NCBI GenBank assembly: GCA_021851875.1
Contig: JAJZQI010000004.1
Location: 1-64,000 of the forward strand
Source of the DNA: Pseudomonadota bacterium
GTDB lineage: Bacteria > Pseudomonadota > Gammaproteobacteria > Burkholderiales > JAJZQI01
DNA length: 64,000 nucleotides
Reading direction: 5' to 3'
The position numbers and the translations under genes are program-made. Each line of letters opens with the position of its first letter. The stretch's first letter is position 1. Below the pieces are notes generated by a model, which was not told the DNA's origin, ran no database searches, and saw only the letters and a list, made by a program, of their open reading frames with translations. Below are positions 30,109 to 39,287 of this stretch, in pieces.

Positions 30109-30487
30109 TTCGTTTTTTCGCCTGTCGCTGCTGCGACCGGGCGACTGGCTGGTCGTCACCGCCGCCGCCGCACTCACCGTATGGCTGGCAATGACGGCCT
30201 GGACGGCCGGCACCCCGGAGCGCGCGGTCATCCGCCTGTCCGGCAAAATCGTGGCGGATGCCGCACTGGATCATGCCCAGACCTTCTCCATCCAGGGCCC
30301 GCTGGGCATCACCCGGGTGGAAATCGCGCCGGCCCGCGCCCGCATAGCCAGCGACCCCAGTCCCCGGCAAATTTGCGTCAGGCAGGGCTGGCTCACGCAT
30401 GCCGGCGACAGCGCCCTGTGCCTGCCGAACCAGACCAGTGTCGAATTGATAGGCAAGCATCGCCTGTACGATTCATTGAATTACTAG
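30092..30487 (+). CDS. NusG domain II-containing protein
   Basis: The 131-residue product has one membrane helix near residues 15-38, then a beta-rich NusG-II-like domain with the typical [15 protein letters not shown] and CVRQGWL...CLPN segments and a pair of cysteines. Members sit beside Gx-transporter and flavin-transfer genes. It overlaps the end of rapZ by 17 bp and precedes the Gx gene by 16 bp. Function is not established. Confidence 0.75.
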   Translation: MSQATDSFFRLSLLRPGDWLVVTAAAALTVWLAMTAWTAGTPERAVIRLSGKIVADAALDHAQTFSIQGPLGITRVEIAPARARIASDPSPRQICVRQGWLTHAGDSALCLPNQTSVELIGKHRLYDSLNY

Positions 30488-30503
30488 CGCGTGTTAACAC
30501 TTA

Positions 30504-31025
30504 ATGCGCATTGAACTGCACGCCACCCCGGCCGACCATCAGATCGCCAAACTGACGGCGCTGGCCATCGCCCTGTCGCTGGCCGAAGCCGCCATCCCCT
30601 CGCCGCTGCCGGGCGTCAAACCCGGCTTGGCCAATATCATCGTGCTGGTTGTGCTGTATCGCTTTGGCTGGACGACGGCCGCCTGGGTCAATCTGATGCG
30701 GGTCGCAACAGGCAGCCTGCTGCTGGGGCAATTGCTCGCGCCGGGGTTTTTTCTCGCCCTGGCAGGCGCCCTCGCCAGCCTGTCGGTTCTGGGGCTGGCC
30801 CAGGTGCTGCCGCGCCGCTGGTTCGGGCCGGTCAGCCTGAGCATTCTGGCGGCGCTCGCTCACATCAGCGGTCAGCTGCTGCTGGTCTACCTCTGGCTGA
30901 TTCCCAATGCCAGCCTGGCCAATCTGCTGCCGCTGTTCTTCGGCATGGCGCTCTTATCGGGGCTGATCAACGGGCTGATTGCCGCCCACTGGCTGGCCGC
31001 CGGACAGGAAACCGCCGGCGGCTAG
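30504..31025 (+). CDS. Gx transporter family protein
   Basis: This 173-residue membrane protein has about five hydrophobic helices and the family's glycine-rich signature PLPGVKPGLANII. The family includes the component I protein of heptaprenyl diphosphate synthase and is thought to be an S-component-like transporter. Pairing with the NusG-II protein is conserved. The substrate is unknown. The gene ends convergently on the cytochrome c pseudogene. Confidence 0.8.
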   Translation: MRIELHATPADHQIAKLTALAIALSLAEAAIPSPLPGVKPGLANIIVLVVLYRFGWTTAAWVNLMRVATGSLLLGQLLAPGFFLALAGALASLSVLGLAQVLPRRWFGPVSLSILAALAHISGQLLLVYLWLIPNASLANLLPLFFGMALLSGLINGLIAAHWLAAGQETAGG

Positions 31026-31421
31026 CGCTCCACCACGATGCGGTAGGCCGCATGGCAGGCAACGCATTTTTGCATCACGTTCCCCAACTGGGTCATGCTA
31101 TGGCGGATATCGCCCATGGATTCGGCATCCAGCGCCAACTGATCGAAATCCTGGTGCATGGAGAAGCCCAGTTTGCGGAACTCCAGCGGCATGGCCTCGC
31201 GCACCACCGGCGGCGGCAAAATCGTCTTTTGCCAGAGCCGCCGCAATCAGTTGAACGCTGGCCAGCGTTTGCCGCATTTCTTCCAACACCACGGCCTGCC
31301 CCTCACGCTGCAGCACGATCGGCGTACGCTGATCCATGCCGGACGGCAGATCGTCCGCCCCGGCCGGCATGGCAAGGGCCAGCAAAGCTGGCGCGAGAAT
31401 CTTACGGTACAACGGCTTCAT
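31022..31421 (-). pseudogene. Frameshifted cytochrome c-type protein
   Basis: From ATG 31421, with AGGGAGAAGG upstream, one frame encodes a signal peptide (cleaved after about PAGA) and a helical domain up to about ALAKDDF. The homologous C-terminal part, LEFRKLGFSMHQDFDQL to the haem motif CVACH and AYRI, is in another frame starting near 31230. The two parts together match small periplasmic cytochromes c of the c'-like type. A short deletion or indel around 31210-31235 therefore breaks the gene. The start overlaps the end of bioA by 20 bp. Confidence 0.7.
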
Positions 31422-32757
31422 CGCCTTCTCCCTGCGGATTGGATAACACTTCTTCCAGCGCGCCCTGCGTCGCCGCAACCAACAGGCGCATGTCGGCCTC
31501 TTCAATGACATAGGGCGGCATCCAGTACACCGTGTTGCCGATCGGCCGCAGCAGCACGCCGCGGCGCAGAGCGGCGGCAAACAGATTGCGGGCGAAAAGC
31601 GGCGGCGCAGCGGCAATATCGAACGCCCAGATCATGCCGGTATGGCGGAAATGCCGCACACGCGGATGGTTTTTCAGCGGTTCGGCCAAACGGGTCAGGA
31701 GTTCCGCCTTACGGCGATTGTTTGCCAGCACATCGTCCGCCGCAAAAATGTCCAGCACCGCCAGCGCGGCACTGCAGGCGAGCGGATTGCCGGTATAGGA
31801 ATGCGAATGCAAAAAACCCTGCGCCACCCGGTCGGCGTAAAAATCGGCGTAAATAGCCGGGGTTGTCATGACCACCGACAGCGGCAGGAAACCGCCGGTG
31901 ATGCCTTTGGACAGGCAGAGAAAATCCGGCGCGATGCCGGCCTGTTCGCAAGCGAACAACGTGCCGGTCCGGCCGAAACCGACGGCGATTTCGTCGGCGA
32001 TCAGGTGCACGCCGTAGCGGTCGCAGATCTGCCTTAGCTGCTGCAGATACAGCGGGTGATGCATCGCCATGCCGGCCGCGCCCTGCACCAGCGGCTCGAC
32101 AATCACGGCGGCGGTCGTGCCGTGATGCTGCGCCAGATGCGCTTCCAATACGTGTGCCGCGCGGCGCGCCACGTCTTCCGCCGATTCGCCCGGCTGTGCC
32201 GTGCGCCAGTCGGGACTGGGCACTTGCACGCTCTGCCGCAGCAAGGGCGCGTAGGTATCGCTGAAAATGGCCACATCGGTCACCGACAGCGCGCCCAGCG
32301 TTTCACCGTGGTAGCTGTTTTGCAGGCTGATGAAACGGTTTTTTTCCGCCTGGCCGCGATTACGCCAGCTGTGAAAACTCATTTTCAGGGCGATTTCCAC
32401 CGCCGAAGCGCCATCCGAACCGTAAAAACAGTGCCCCAGCTCACCCGGCGCCAGACTGGCAAGCCGCTCGGACAGTTCCACCACCGGCCGGTGGGTAAAC
32501 CCCGCCAGCATGACATGCTCCAGCGTGTCGAGCTGTTGCCGGATGGCTGCGCCGATCACCGGATTGGCATGACCGAACAGATTGACCCACCAGGAACTGA
32601 TCGCGTCGAGATAGCGCTGGCCGTCAAAATCCTCCAGCCACACCCCCTGGCCGCGCGCAATCGGCACCAACGGCAGGGTTTCATGCTGCTTCATTTGCGT
32701 GCAGGGGTGCCAGACGGCTTGTTTGCTGCGCTGCAGCCAGTCAGAATTGTTTTGCAT
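31402..32757 (-). CDS. bioA: Adenosylmethionine-8-amino-7-oxononanoate aminotransferase (BioA)
   Basis: This class III PLP aminotransferase of biotin synthesis uses S-adenosylmethionine as amino donor. From ATG 32757 it has 451 residues; an in-frame ATG at 32793 would add 12. The N-terminus WHPCTQM, SSWWVNLFGH, SYHGET, DEIAVGFGRTG and the PLP lysine in LSKGITGG are all present. Neither start has a clear ribosome-binding site. No other bio genes are in the window. Confidence 0.92.
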   Translation of the reverse strand: MQNNSDWLQRSKQAVWHPCTQMKQHETLPLVPIARGQGVWLEDFDGQRYLDAISSWWVNLFGHANPVIGAAIRQQLDTLEHVMLAGFTHRPVVELSERLASLAPGELGHCFYGSDGASAVEIALKMSFHSWRNRGQAEKNRFISLQNSYHGETLGALSVTDVAIFSDTYAPLLRQSVQVPSPDWRTAQPGESAEDVARRAAHVLEAHLAQHHGTTAAVIVEPLVQGAAGMAMHHPLYLQQLRQICDRYGVHLIADEIAVGFGRTGTLFACEQAGIAPDFLCLSKGITGGFLPLSVVMTTPAIYADFYADRVAQGFLHSHSYTGNPLACSAALAVLDIFAADDVLANNRRKAELLTRLAEPLKNHPRVRHFRHTGMIWAFDIAAAPPLFARNLFAAALRRGVLLRPIGNTVYWMPPYVIEEADMRLLVAATQGALEEVLSNPQGEGDEAVVP

Positions 32758-32854
32758 GTTTCGGGCGACAGGAAGGTAACTCAATACATGCACATTATGC
32801 CAGACGGGATACAGATACCGAACGCCTCAGCGCATGATTGTAGAGTAGCCGCAA

Positions 32855-32895
32855 CTAATATATTATTGTTCGCTAATACATTTTATTATCGCAGA
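32855..32895. promoter_or_regulatory. AT-rich direct repeat upstream of the metal-efflux genes
   Basis: CTAATATATTATTG at 32855 and CTAATACATTTTATTA at 32873 form an 18-bp-spaced direct repeat just before the 108-residue gene. It lies in the 139-bp divergent region between bioA and the efflux locus. Such a pair could be a metal-regulator site, but no known consensus was matched. Confidence 0.35.
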
Positions 32896-32896
32896 C

Positions 32897-33223
32897 ATGA
32901 TGCGCATTCCAGATATGAAACCGCCCGCACCCGGCAATGACAAATGGTTGTCAGGCCTGCTGCTGGCCTTTTGTCTGCTGTTTTCCGTGCTGGTCATCAC
33001 CGCGCCGGCGCACGTTCCCGATCTGGATGACGCCACCCTGGAGCAGATGCATTCCGCTGCCAGCATGGAAGCGACCGACCACACCGGGGACGATGCAGTG
33101 TTGCCATTAATGTCGTTGAATTCCCCCACAAGGCCGCACCATAGCAGTGCACACCCTCCCTTCTTAGTGCCCCGTATGTCTGCCGAATTCATTCCCGGCA
33201 GCAGACCTCCCAACCTGTCCTGA
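32897..33223 (+). CDS. Small exported protein preceding the RND efflux genes
   Basis: The 108-residue product has one hydrophobic segment (about residues 19-38) ending in an AHVP site, probably a signal peptide or anchor, then an Asp/His/Met-containing tail (HHSSAH). Small His-bearing exported proteins often precede czc-type operons and are thought to help sense or bind metal. I do not recognise a specific family. It is followed by a 126-bp gap and the outer-membrane component gene. Confidence 0.55.
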   Translation: MMRIPDMKPPAPGNDKWLSGLLLAFCLLFSVLVITAPAHVPDLDDATLEQMHSAASMEATDHTGDDAVLPLMSLNSPTRPHHSSAHPPFLVPRMSAEFIPGSRPPNLS

Positions 33224-33349
33224 ACCGGGACAGGAAGTGCGCAAGCCGCGCCAAGTCTTAAGTTCCATTAATATACCGGCCGCATCGCGCATCAGGCATG
33301 GCTTTTGCGATGTTGCGCCTGTTCATCGCATTTTGTTTCTGGATCAAAC

Positions 33350-34618
33350 ATGAATACTGCACCACACAGGCTCAAGCGCCTTTTGCACCTCTTGCCGGCG
33401 GGCATGGTGCTGGCGCTGTTGGCCTCACCCTTGCACGCCGCCTCGCTCACCCTGGATCAGGCGCTCTCGCTGGCGAAACAGAACAGTCCCCTGCTGCAAG
33501 CTGCCAAAGCCGGCCTGGAGGCCAGCCAGGCGGCGGCGCGAACAGCCAGCGCCTACCCCAATCCGGAGCTGGAAATCATGGGCGGACAAATTCGCCCGCG
33601 CCAAAGTCAAAACGGCGCGGAAACCACCCGCATCGACACCGCCACGCTGTCGCAGCCGCTGGAACTGCCCAATGTGCGTGCCGCGCGCAAACAAGTAGCA
33701 GCCGCCGGCATAGGCATCGGCCAGTCGCAATACGATCAGACCCGGCTCAACCTGATCAGCCAGATCAGGCTGGCTTTCTTTGACGCCGTCCGCTGGGAAG
33801 AAGCCAGCCGGGTCATCGGCGAGAACCGCGAACTGCTGCAGCAGATGCGTGACCGGGTAAAACTCAAGGTCAACGTGGGCGAAGCGCCGCGCTATGAATT
33901 GATCAAGGCGGAAGCCGAAACCCTGGCCGCCAATAACGCCCTGAAAAATGCCGAACTGCGCACCCGCCAGGCCAAAACCCTGCTGCGCAGCCTGATCGGC
34001 GCCCCCTTGCCGGACACGCTGCAACTGGAGCATCGCGAAACCACGCCCACGCAGCCGCCGTCGCTGGCGGAGCTGCAGCAGGAGCTGCTGCAAAACCATC
34101 CACAGCTGCATCTGGCCCAGGCACAAACCGAACAGGCCCTGGCCCGCGTGGATTACGAACGCAGCCAGCGCCTGCCGCAACCCACCCTCAAGCTGAACCA
34201 GGAACGCACCCGCGACAGCAACCAGTGGATGGTCGGCATCGCTCTGCCCTTGCCCTTGTGGAATCAGCGTTCCGGCCCCATCGGCGAGGCAGTGGCCGGC
34301 TTGCACCAGACCGAGGCCCAGGCGCAGCAGACCCGCCTGACACTAACGGCCGAACTGGAACAGGCCTACAGCCGTTATGAAATCGCTTCCAGCCAGGTAA
34401 AAACCTTCGAAACCGGTCTGCTGCAGGAAGCCGAGGCCGCCATGAAGGTGGCCGAGGCCGCCTACCGCTACGGCGAGCGCAGCATCCTGGACTACATCGA
34501 CGCCCAGCGCGTGCTGCGCTCGACCCAGCTGGAATTTCTCAATGCCCGTTATGAACTGCAAGCCGCACTGGTAGAACTCGAACGCCTGCGCGCCATCCCT
34601 GCCGGAGACCCATCATGA
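33350..34618 (+). CDS. CzcC/TolC-family outer-membrane efflux protein
   Basis: This 422-residue outer-membrane channel subunit has a signal peptide of about 30 residues (SPLHAA) and two outer-membrane-efflux domains of long helices (SLTLDQALSLAKQNSP, YRYGERSILDYIDAQR). It would trimerise and dock the RND pump. ATG 33350 gives a proper leader. Its stop overlaps the adaptor start by 4 bp. Confidence 0.87.
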   Translation: MNTAPHRLKRLLHLLPAGMVLALLASPLHAASLTLDQALSLAKQNSPLLQAAKAGLEASQAAARTASAYPNPELEIMGGQIRPRQSQNGAETTRIDTATLSQPLELPNVRAARKQVAAAGIGIGQSQYDQTRLNLISQIRLAFFDAVRWEEASRVIGENRELLQQMRDRVKLKVNVGEAPRYELIKAEAETLAANNALKNAELRTRQAKTLLRSLIGAPLPDTLQLEHRETTPTQPPSLAELQQELLQNHPQLHLAQAQTEQALARVDYERSQRLPQPTLKLNQERTRDSNQWMVGIALPLPLWNQRSGPIGEAVAGLHQTEAQAQQTRLTLTAELEQAYSRYEIASSQVKTFETGLLQEAEAAMKVAEAAYRYGERSILDYIDAQRVLRSTQLEFLNARYELQAALVELERLRAIPAGDPS

Positions 34619-35760
34619 AGTATGCATCGCCTTTATTGCTCAGCCTCGTTCTTGCCGCCGCCCTGACTGCCTGCGGCCACAAGGAGACGCCGCCTGCTGC
34701 GGGAGCGCAAACCGACCCCAATCTGGTCGCGGTGCAGCCCGATTTTCTCAAACGCCTGAAAATTGCTCCGGCCGGTGAAGGCAGCGCCGTCGACACACTG
34801 CGCGTGCCGGCGCGCGTGAGCGCCGACGAACGCCATATTGCCCGTATCGGCGCCGCCGTGACCGGACGCGTCGCGCAGATCCACGCCGGGCTGGGGCAGA
34901 AGGTCAAGGCCGGCGAGGTGCTGGCAACCCTGCACAGCACCGAACTGTCAGCCGCGCAGCTGGCATACCTGAAAGCGCTGTCGCAGGAAAACCTGCAACG
35001 CCGCGCGGTCGAACGGGCCAAACTGCTGTTCGCTTCGGATGTCATCAGCGCCGCCGAACTGCAGCGGCGCGAAAGCGAACTGGCGCAAGCCCAGGCCGAA
35101 CTGCAGGCCTCGCACGACCAGCTCAGCATTCTGGGCATGACCGAGAGCACCATCCGCACATTGTCGGCCAACGGCAATGTGCGCTCGCTGTCCGACGTGA
35201 GCGCCACAATCGACGGCCAGGTCATCGAACGCAAGATCACCCAGGGCCAGGTGGTGCAGCCGGCTGACGCCCTGTTCACCGTAGCCGACCTGTCGCATGT
35301 CTGGGTCGTGGCGGAAGTGCCTGAACAACAAGCCGATCTGGTTACCGTGGGCGAGGAGACCGAAGCGGAAATCGCCGCGCTGGGCGACCGTCGCATCGCC
35401 GGTCAGCTGATTTTCGTGGCCGACACGGTCAACCCGTCCACCCGGACGGTGACGGTACGCATGGACGTGCCCAACCCGGACCACAGCATCAAGCCGGGAA
35501 TGCTGGCCACCGTGCTGATCAAGAGCAAGCCGCGCCGCCAGCTGGTCATTCCTTCTGCCGCCATCGTGCGTGACGAGAACCGGGACTACGTTTTCGTCCA
35601 GAAGGATGCGCAGCGTTTCGTGCTGCGCAAAGTCACCCTGGGTGAAGAGAACAACGGCACCGTCCCGGTAGTTGAAGGTATCAAGAAAGGCGAAAACATC
35701 GTGATCGACGGCGCCTTCCACCTCAACAACGAGCGCCGCCGCAAAGAACTGGAGGGCTAA
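34615..35760 (+). CDS. Efflux RND periplasmic adaptor (CzcB type)
   Basis: This 381-residue membrane-fusion protein has a lipoprotein signal (LTACGHK, lipobox Cys near 20), lipoyl/barrel-sandwich halves around a helical hairpin (about 105-170), and beta-barrel and membrane-proximal domains. It links the inner-membrane pump to the outer-membrane channel and may bind the metal first. It shares a TAATG junction with the pump gene. Confidence 0.88.
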   Translation: MKYASPLLLSLVLAAALTACGHKETPPAAGAQTDPNLVAVQPDFLKRLKIAPAGEGSAVDTLRVPARVSADERHIARIGAAVTGRVAQIHAGLGQKVKAGEVLATLHSTELSAAQLAYLKALSQENLQRRAVERAKLLFASDVISAAELQRRESELAQAQAELQASHDQLSILGMTESTIRTLSANGNVRSLSDVSATIDGQVIERKITQGQVVQPADALFTVADLSHVWVVAEVPEQQADLVTVGEETEAEIAALGDRRIAGQLIFVADTVNPSTRTVTVRMDVPNPDHSIKPGMLATVLIKSKPRRQLVIPSAAIVRDENRDYVFVQKDAQRFVLRKVTLGEENNGTVPVVEGIKKGENIVIDGAFHLNNERRRKELEG

Positions 35761-38700
35761 TGTTAGAAGCCATCATTCGCGGGGCGCTCAAACAGCGCCT
35801 CATTATCGTGGTTCTGGCAGCCTGCGCGCTGTTCTTCGGCCTGCATGCCGCGCAGAACCTGTCGGTTGACGCCTTCCCCGACGTCACCAACGTGCAGGTG
35901 CAGATCGCCACCGAAGCCAAGGGCCGCTCGCCCGAGGAAGTCGAGCGCTTTGTCACCGTACCGCTGGAAATGGCCATGACCGGCCTGCCGGGACTGGAAG
36001 AGATGCGCTCGCTCAACAAGCCGGGGCTGTCGCTGATCACGCTGGTCTTCACCGATGCCACCGACGTGTATTTCTCCCGCCAGCTGGTCATGGAACGCCT
36101 GATCGAGGTCGGCGGCCGCATGCCGCAAGGCGTGACGCCGGTGCTGGGACCGGTATCCACCGGTCTGGGCGAGGTGTACCAGTACACGCTGGAAAAGCCG
36201 GATGACGGCGACAAGGCACTGAGCGAAGACGAGCTGACCCGCCGCCGCATCGCCCAGGACTGGGTGGTGCGCCCGCTGCTGCGCGGCATTCCCGGCGTAG
36301 CCGAGATCAACTCGCAGGGCGGCTTCGCCAAACAGTACCAGGTGCTGGCCAACCCCGACCGCATGGCGCACTACCATGTGACGCTGCAGGACGTGTACAA
36401 GGCATTGGCGCTCAATAACGCCAACTCCGGCGGCGGTATTCTGCCGCACTATTCGGAACAGTACCTGATCCGCGGGGTCGGCCTGATCAAGAACCTGGAC
36501 GACATCCGCAGTATCGTGCTGAAGGAACAGGACGGCGTGCCGGTGCTGATCCGCGACGTGGCCGAAGTGACCATCGGCCATGAAGTGCGGCAGGGCGCGG
36601 TGGTGAAAAACGGCGTGACCGAATCGGTCGGCGGCGTGGTCATGATGATGCGCGGCGGCAACGCCAAGGAAGTGGTCTCGCGCATCAAGCAGCGCGTGGC
36701 CGAAATCAACAGCAAGGGCATGCTGCCGGACGGTCTGCAGATTGTGCCCTACTACGACCGCAGCGAACTGGTTGACGCCGCCCTGCACACCGTCACCAAG
36801 GTGCTGATCGAAGGCGTGATCCTGGTGATCGTGGTGCTGTTCCTGTTCCTCGGCGATGTGCGCTCGTCCATCATCGTGGTCAGCACGCTGGTGCTCACGC
36901 CGCTGCTCACCTTCTTCGCCATGAACCAGATCGGCCTGTCGGCCAACCTCATGTCGCTGGGCGGGCTGGCCATCGCCATCGGCCTGATGGTGGACGGCTC
37001 GGTGGTGGTGGTGGAAAACGCCTTCAAGCAGCTGGCGCACAACAAGGGCCGCAGCCTGAGCCGTGTGCGCGTGGTGATGGAAGCGGCGGCGGAAGTGGGT
37101 ACGCCGGTGGTGTTCGGCGTTTCCATCATCATTCTGGTATTCCTGCCATTGATGACGCTGGAGGGCATGGAAGGCAAAATGTTTGCGCCATTGGCCTTCA
37201 CCATTGCCATTGCCCTGGCGATTTCGCTGCTCCTGTCGCTCACGCTGACGCCGGTGCTCACCTCTTATCTGCTGCAAGGCAAGGAAGAGCATGACACCCG
37301 TCTGGTGGCCGCCCTCAAGCGGCCGTACGTGAAACTGCTGGATGCCGCGCTGCGCAACCCGCGCAAGACGGTGATCGCCGGCGTCGGAACGTTTGTCGGT
37401 GCGGTACTGCTGCTGCCCTTCCTGGGCACGGCGTTCATTCCGGAAATGAAGGAAGGCTCGATCGTACCGGGTATCAACCGTGTCCCCAACATCTCGCTGG
37501 ATGAATCCATCAAGATGGAGCAGGAAGGCATGCGGCTGGTGATGCAGGTGCCCGGCGTGAAATCCGCCGTGTCCGGCGTGGGCCGCGGCGAAAGCCCGGC
37601 CGACCCGCAGGGGCAGAACGAGTCCACGCCGATTGTCAGCCTGAAACCGCGCGACGCGTGGCCCAAGGGCTGGACGCAGGACGACATCGCCGAAGCCATT
37701 CGCGCCAAACTGCAGCAATTGCCCGGCGTGCAGGTCGTCATGGCCCAGCCGATTTCCGACCGGGTGGACGAGATGGTCACCGGCGTGCGGTCCGACGTCG
37801 CCATCAAGGTATTCGGCGATGACCTTGAAGAACTCAAGCGCAAGGCCGACGAAATCGCCAAAGTGGCCAGCACCATCCGGGGTGCGCAGGATCTGCGGGT
37901 AGAGCGCGTCACCGGCCAGCAGTACCTGACCATTGAGATCGACCGCCAGGCCATTGCCCGCTACGGCCTGAACGCCTCCGACATTCACGACGTGATCGAG
38001 GCGGCCATTGGCGGCAAGGAGGCCACCGACATCTACGAGGGCGAGCGCCGCTTCAGCGCCACGGTGCGCCTGCCGGAAGCCTTCCGTAACGACATCGGCA
38101 CCATCCGGAAACTCCTGGTCACCTCGCCCAACGGCGCCCAGGTGGCGCTGCAGGATCTGGCCCGCATCGAGCTGACCGATGGTCCGGCGCAGATCAGCCG
38201 CGAACTGGGCAAACGCCGCATCGTGGTCGGCATCAACGTCAAGGATCGCGATCTGGGCGGCTTTGTGGCCGAGCTGCAAAAGGCGGTCGAACAGAAGATC
38301 AAACTCAAGGAAGGTTACTATCTCGAGTGGGGCGGCCAGTTCCAGAACATGGAACGGGCCATGGGGCACCTGATGATTATCGTACCGATCACCATCGCGG
38401 CGATTTTCTTCCTGCTGTTTCTGCTGTTCAACTCGCTGCGCTATGCCAGCCTGATCATTCTGGTACTGCCCTTCGCCTCCATCGGCGGGGTCATTGGCCT
38501 TTTTCTCACCGGCGAATACCTGTCGGTGCCCGCCTCGGTCGGCTTTATCGCCCTGTGGGGGATTGCGGTGCTCAACGGCGTGGTGCTGGTATCCTATATC
38601 CGCAGCCTGCGGGATGACGGCATGAGCCAGGACGAAGCCGTCCGGCAGGGCTGCCACGAGCGTTTCCGGCCGGTGCTGATGACCGCCACCGTCGCGCTGC

Positions 38701-38861
38701 TGGGTCTGATCCCGATGCTGTTCGCCACCGGCCCGGGCTCGGAAGTGCAACGCCCGCTCGCCATTGTGGTGATTGGCGGCCTGGTCACATCCACGTTGCT
38801 CACGCTGATCGTGTTGCCGACCCTGTATAAATGGTTCGAAGAAAAGCACTACGAAGCTTAA
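35760..38861 (+). CDS. CusA/CzcA-family heavy-metal efflux RND transporter
   Basis: This 1,033-residue inner-membrane proton/metal antiporter has twelve membrane helices and two large periplasmic loops. The helix-4 region reads GGLAIAIGLMVDGSVVVVEN: the second Asp and Glu of the CzcA proton relay are kept, but the first Asp of the DFG motif is replaced (AIG). This places it in a side branch of the heavy-metal group rather than canonical CzcA. The exported metal cannot be told from the sequence. A PII-like gene follows by 9 bp. Confidence 0.9.
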   Translation: MLEAIIRGALKQRLIIVVLAACALFFGLHAAQNLSVDAFPDVTNVQVQIATEAKGRSPEEVERFVTVPLEMAMTGLPGLEEMRSLNKPGLSLITLVFTDATDVYFSRQLVMERLIEVGGRMPQGVTPVLGPVSTGLGEVYQYTLEKPDDGDKALSEDELTRRRIAQDWVVRPLLRGIPGVAEINSQGGFAKQYQVLANPDRMAHYHVTLQDVYKALALNNANSGGGILPHYSEQYLIRGVGLIKNLDDIRSIVLKEQDGVPVLIRDVAEVTIGHEVRQGAVVKNGVTESVGGVVMMMRGGNAKEVVSRIKQRVAEINSKGMLPDGLQIVPYYDRSELVDAALHTVTKVLIEGVILVIVVLFLFLGDVRSSIIVVSTLVLTPLLTFFAMNQIGLSANLMSLGGLAIAIGLMVDGSVVVVENAFKQLAHNKGRSLSRVRVVMEAAAEVGTPVVFGVSIIILVFLPLMTLEGMEGKMFAPLAFTIAIALAISLLLSLTLTPVLTSYLLQGKEEHDTRLVAALKRPYVKLLDAALRNPRKTVIAGVGTFVGAVLLLPFLGTAFIPEMKEGSIVPGINRVPNISLDESIKMEQEGMRLVMQVPGVKSAVSGVGRGESPADPQGQNESTPIVSLKPRDAWPKGWTQDDIAEAIRAKLQQLPGVQVVMAQPISDRVDEMVTGVRSDVAIKVFGDDLEELKRKADEIAKVASTIRGAQDLRVERVTGQQYLTIEIDRQAIARYGLNASDIHDVIEAAIGGKEATDIYEGERRFSATVRLPEAFRNDIGTIRKLLVTSPNGAQVALQDLARIELTDGPAQISRELGKRRIVVGINVKDRDLGGFVAELQKAVEQKIKLKEGYYLEWGGQFQNMERAMGHLMIIVPITIAAIFFLLFLLFNSLRYASLIILVLPFASIGGVIGLFLTGEYLSVPASVGFIALWGIAVLNGVVLVSYIRSLRDDGMSQDEAVRQGCHERFRPVLMTATVALLGLIPMLFATGPGSEVQRPLAIVVIGGLVTSTLLTLIVLPTLYKWFEEKHYEA

Positions 38862-38870
38862 GGAGGTCTC

Positions 38871-39203
38871 ATGAAAGAAATCAAAGCAGTGATTCAGCCG
38901 AACCGGCTCACCCGGCTACGCGATGCCTTCCGGGAAGTGCAGAACTTCCCCGGCATGACCATCATCAAAGTGCAAGGCTGCCGCCAGCACAGCGGCGTGG
39001 AACGACATGACTCGATCAAGGAAGAGCTGACGGATTTTTCCGACAAGATCAGGCTGGAAATTCTGGCGGAAGACCACCAGGTCGATGAAATCGTCCGCGT
39101 TATCCATGCCGCCACCCACACCGGCCAGGCCGGCGATGGGCTGGTGTGGGTGACCGACGTGCTGGAATTGAAGCGCCTGTGTCACCCCGCCGCGGACAAT
39201 TGA
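38871..39203 (+). CDS. PII-NG-type PII signalling protein
   Basis: This 110-residue PII-fold protein starts MKEIKAVIQPNRL, with GLVWVTDVLELKRL near the C-terminus. The T-loop (VQGCRQHSGVER) lacks the uridylylated Tyr51 of GlnB. This matches the PII-NG group, described as encoded beside heavy-metal RND pumps and thought to serve metal rather than nitrogen homeostasis. AAGGAGG upstream is a strong ribosome-binding site, and it belongs to the efflux operon. Confidence 0.87.
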   Translation: MKEIKAVIQPNRLTRLRDAFREVQNFPGMTIIKVQGCRQHSGVERHDSIKEELTDFSDKIRLEILAEDHQVDEIVRVIHAATHTGQAGDGLVWVTDVLELKRLCHPAADN

Positions 39204-39287
39204 GCGATGATACCCGCCGGTTAAGTCTGGGTTAATTCTCGCCGTGCAACACTTGTTTTTGCACCAGAACAGGGTCAAAAATTTGCG

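Noticed and set aside
35763-38849. 1,028-codon minus-strand frame
   Set aside because: It is fully antisense to the RND pump gene and His/Gln-rich without motifs, a usual artefact in GC-rich genes.
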